Source: Marinobacter nanhaiticus D15-8W
Lineage (GTDB): Bacteria; Pseudomonadota; Gammaproteobacteria; Pseudomonadales; Oleiphilaceae
Direction: 5' to 3'
DNA: 64,000 nucleotides
NCBI RefSeq assembly: GCF_036511935.1
Contig: NZ_AP028878.1
Span: 868,001-932,000, forward strand
The notes under the pieces were generated by a model. That model worked only from the letters and a program-made list of their open reading frames with translations, was not told the DNA's origin and ran no database searches. The position numbers and the translations under genes are program-made. This document shows, one piece after another, positions 61,534 through 64,000 of the stretch; position 1 is the first letter of the stretch; every line of letters starts with the position of its first letter.

Positions 61534-62580
61534 TTGAACTGGAACCTTTTCCATAAACCAGCCGCGTTGTTTGCCTGTCTGGTGCTTCCAGGCTGGGCCA
61601 GCGGGGAAATGCAGAGCCTGACCGAAACCGAATTGTCGGAGGTTGACGGCGCGGGCATTGGCCTGGTGTTGGAGGATTTCAAGTTTGCTCATGGAACGGA
61701 TGTCGAAAATGGTCGGATCTTCAAGATCGGGGGCATCAAGAGTTCAGCGGGGGAGGATGTCGAGATCGTCGTCAACCAACTCTACATAGCTGGCGCCGAC
61801 AGCAACTACGGCGAGACGCTGAACCCGGTGAACCTGGGGCGTCTGGTCAATCCGTTCAGCATCGACGTTATCGATGGTAATGACATTGGTGTGCCTGATA
61901 AGGCCGTTCTGCAATTCGCTGCACCGACGATGGTCGACCCAGCCGAGGGCTACGACTGCATGAATGCCTCTGCCACCGCCGGCTCCGGCCCTTGTGCGAG
62001 CCGACCGGTTGAAGCGGGCCTTCCCCAGGGGGAGCGACCGGATATAGGTATGCAAATGAACGTGAATGTGGGCGGCGACGATTCGGCAAACATCAACATC
62101 CATGCTCAGAGCGCGGTCATCGATGGTAGCTACCTTCGTTTGTGGGGCGACAACGAGCGACGCCAGATGGTGGGTCAGTTCAAGCTTAACTTCTACACGC
62201 CCGAGCTTTCCATCAACGCCTGTGACCAGCAAACGGCGGAGTGCGGTTCACGTATCGTTATGCGCCATTTCGCTCTGGAACTGGCGCTAGGCAACACCCT
62301 GCAGCCGATGTATCTCGACGTCGACGGTACCGGCAATTTTCTCATCGAGGTTGCCACTATCCGCCAACCGGCTCCGGGAGCCATCGGCGAAGATGGGCTT
62401 CGGGAAAGCAGCGATCCTGCAGCCTGGGATTTCTATGAGGACTACTACACCAACCCGGAGTACCGCAGCAGCCTGACGGTGGGGAACCTCAGTGTCGGGG
62501 ATCGCGACTTCGGCTCTGGCCGGATCGAGGGCGTGTTGATCCAGCACCTTAAAATCCAGACCAAGGACCTCGCGCCGTGA
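61534..62580 (+). CDS. Exported DUF6160/FilA-like protein 2
   Basis: 348 residues from TTG 61534, with AAGGAG 9 bases ahead. Signal peptide ends near A-S-G-E. The motif follows as M-Q-S-L-T-E-T-E-L-S-E-V-D-G-A-G-I. Later: many alternating strands (G-I-G-L-V-L-E-D-F-K-F, V-N-V-G-G-D-D-S-A-N-I-N-I-H-A) and three cysteines in the centre (Y-D-C, P-C-A-S, N-A-C-D-Q). The GTGA overlap with the next gene shows coupling. Confidence 0.82.
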   Translation: MNWNLFHKPAALFACLVLPGWASGEMQSLTETELSEVDGAGIGLVLEDFKFAHGTDVENGRIFKIGGIKSSAGEDVEIVVNQLYIAGADSNYGETLNPVNLGRLVNPFSIDVIDGNDIGVPDKAVLQFAAPTMVDPAEGYDCMNASATAGSGPCASRPVEAGLPQGERPDIGMQMNVNVGGDDSANINIHAQSAVIDGSYLRLWGDNERRQMVGQFKLNFYTPELSINACDQQTAECGSRIVMRHFALELALGNTLQPMYLDVDGTGNFLIEVATIRQPAPGAIGEDGLRESSDPAAWDFYEDYYTNPEYRSSLTVGNLSVGDRDFGSGRIEGVLIQHLKIQTKDLAP

Positions 62581-63140
62581 ACGCTTGGAATCGATTCTCG
62601 AAGTTGAGCCCAAAGTTCGTCTTCCCGATTTTGCTCGTTAGCGGCATGCCCGTCCACGCCGAACTCGACCGTCTGGACGACGGCGACTTGGCTGACATTT
62701 CCGGGCAAGGGGGCATCTATTTGTCGGGTGATATCAGCATCAACGAGAACGGTGGTCCTATCCAGAATACCTATTTTGGCAGCTGCTCTGAGGCGGAGAA
62801 ACGTTGCGGCGCCCGTATCGCATATCGTTTGAAGGAAGATGGCGGCTGGATGGTGCTGGACGATATAAGGGGTAAGTTCTCTTTCGAAGGCCTCACGCTT
62901 CGTGTTCGCGCCATTGATTCCGGCTTTGGCGGCGATGGCACGTTGTTCAATCGAGATGTCCTTGAGATCGGGTTACCGAACATCGTTCGCTACGACTCGG
63001 TCCAGTTCAAATTGGCTACGAGCAGCACAGCCCGGCCGACAGACCCCGGCTTCCAGCAGACGGATATTTTTTCTGTCGAGATGCAGGGTGATGTCGTTCT
63101 GGAGGGCAATCTTCTCGTCTTTCCGACCGGTAACCCGTGA
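62577..63140 (+). CDS. Exported DUF6160/FilA-like protein 3
   Basis: 187 residues from GTG 62577, overlapping the upstream stop by four bases. Signal peptide to about residue 28 (V-H-A-E), then L-D-R-L-D-D-G-D-L-A-D-I-S-G-Q-G-G-I. The shortest of the four, with a single pair of cysteines (G-S-C-S-E-A-E-K-R-C-G). It ends 20 bases before protein 4. It may be a small subunit of the same complex. Confidence 0.82.
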   Translation: MNAWNRFSKLSPKFVFPILLVSGMPVHAELDRLDDGDLADISGQGGIYLSGDISINENGGPIQNTYFGSCSEAEKRCGARIAYRLKEDGGWMVLDDIRGKFSFEGLTLRVRAIDSGFGGDGTLFNRDVLEIGLPNIVRYDSVQFKLATSSTARPTDPGFQQTDIFSVEMQGDVVLEGNLLVFPTGNP

Positions 63141-63160
63141 TCATAAAGGAGGCCGTTGGA

Positions 63161-64000
63161 ATGAGCGCTCGGGCAGCATGTTTCATGAAGCACCCTCTCG
63201 TTTTCGCCTTTGCGGCTTGTGGTTCGGTAGCTATGGCTGATCTACAGAGTCTCGACGACAGTGACATGGCAGGTATCAGTGCCCAAAGTGGTATCACCAT
63301 GGAGCTGGACCTCGAGGCCACCGTGGGGCGCATCTCCTATTTTGACGATGGCAGCGGTATCCATCTGGATGGCTTCCGTATTGGATCTGCTACCGATCCA
63401 GAAGGTGAGGCCCGTCATGTCATCAAACTGGATATCCTCGCCGATGCCAGTCTTAATCTTGATTTCCTGGTGGAGGACCGGCGCCTCGAGTTCGCGGATG
63501 TACGGTTGGATGGCAGTCCGGACGTTAGTATGGGCGGTGTTTTTCTCGACCAGAATATGTCGGGCAGCCTCAATATAGCTCCTGGCGGAGCTCTCGGCCC
63601 GGAGGGATATACATTTAACGTAGCCTATGAAATGACCGACGGGCGGCTTGGCTATCGGACCAACGGAAATGAGGTTTTCCTCGATGGCGTCTCCATGGCT
63701 GTAAACGCGCCGGGTATCACCCTGGATGTGGTGGGCTCAGTGCTGGAGTTGCGCTCCCCATCGGTCACCGGAAGCTATAGCGTGGATGCGATTCGCTTCA
63801 GCGGCAATCCTGCGAATCATGGTGTCAGCGTCGACGCTACCAGTGGGGAATTGTTGGCGAGTTACGGTTCCCTGAGCAGTGACTTCGATATCTCCAGCCT
63901 GACAAAGATCGCTGCAGGCGGCCGGTTTGGGGACGAAGGGTTGCGAATCGACAGTGAGACTACGATCAACAGCGCTACCTTCATTTACCGGGATGACGGC
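63161..64000 (+). CDS. Exported DUF6160/FilA-like protein 4 (cut by window end)
   Basis: At least 280 residues from ATG 63161, behind AAAGGAGG (63146-63153); the frame has no stop to the end of the window. Signal peptide to about residue 25, then D-L-Q-S-L-D-D-S-D-M-A-G-I-S-A-Q-S-G-I. The mature part is a regular succession of short beta strands with repeated S-x-N-L-D or S-G-S-L-N-I, suggestive of a beta-helix or beta-solenoid. The downstream partner genes that could define the system are outside. Confidence 0.8.
   Translation, partial: MSARAACFMKHPLVFAFAACGSVAMADLQSLDDSDMAGISAQSGITMELDLEATVGRISYFDDGSGIHLDGFRIGSATDPEGEARHVIKLDILADASLNLDFLVEDRRLEFADVRLDGSPDVSMGGVFLDQNMSGSLNIAPGGALGPEGYTFNVAYEMTDGRLGYRTNGNEVFLDGVSMAVNAPGITLDVVGSVLELRSPSVTGSYSVDAIRFSGNPANHGVSVDATSGELLASYGSLSSDFDISSLTKIAAGGRFGDEGLRIDSETTINSATFIYRDDG

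Overview
The window looks like the chromosome of a Marinobacter-like gammaproteobacterium (Pseudomonadales/Marinobacteraceae). The 16S rRNA gene reads as Marinobacter-type. Several blocks keep the gene order known from Pseudomonas: rpsU-dnaG-rpoD, tsaD-plsY-folB-folK-like, dksA-gluQRS-cbrX-cbrA-cbrB-crcZ-pcnB-folK-panB-panC-(panD missing)-pgi, thiD-thiE-hemL, and argC-...-erpA-anmK-M23 peptidase-tyrS-rrn. The genus is inferred from reading, not from a search.

Layout. Positions 1-6740 hold the end of a contractile-tailed prophage (baseplate J, tail protein I, collar-type fibre, hub, gpV/VgrG-like spike). An AT-richer, coupled gene pair of unknown function follows (6818-7726). Then comes a non-coding strip with five TGTGACAC-type octamers against the 3' end of a tRNA-Ile(CAU) gene, a likely prophage attachment junction. 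Positions 8110-21030 are core housekeeping genes: sigma-70, primase, S21, t6A synthesis, phospholipid, folate and pantothenate synthesis, glucose-6-phosphate isomerase and poly(A) polymerase. Positions 21031-26665 hold a regulatory unit: sensor kinase CbrA with its small partner CbrX, the sigma-54 activator CbrB, and between cbrB and pcnB a CrcZ-type RNA that is not protein coding. It has a sigma-54 promoter, CbrB-type upstream sites, four A-rich Hfq/Crc motifs and a terminator.

Positions 26751-34682 carry gluQRS, dksA, sfsA, a Rieske protein, a pentapeptide protein, a two-domain kinase, and PBP1B with an LpoP-like lipoprotein. Positions 34727-40182 form an accessory envelope module: two DUF4382 lipoproteins flank an ECF sigma factor, a probable anti-sigma factor, a Gly-Lys-Pro-Asp repeat protein and a TPR plus beta-barrel protein. 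A LipA-type lipase without an adjacent foldase follows. Then come hemL, thiE, thiD, hemJ, a CLC channel, argC, a DUF6776-like membrane protein, a bactofilin, erpA, anmK, an M23 peptidase and tyrS.

Positions 53745-59892 are a complete rrn operon (three tandem promoters, 16S, tRNA-Ile, tRNA-Ala, 23S, 5S, terminator). From 60318 to the end runs an operon of four exported proteins, the last cut by the window edge. Each has a short motif of the type L-x-[DE]-x-[ED]-x-x-x-[VI]-x-G-Q just after the signal peptide (DUF6160/FilA-like). Its leader carries two A-rich AACAACAA motifs, one in a small hairpin loop, so it may be a target of the same CbrAB-CrcZ-Hfq/Crc circuit encoded at 21-26 kb.
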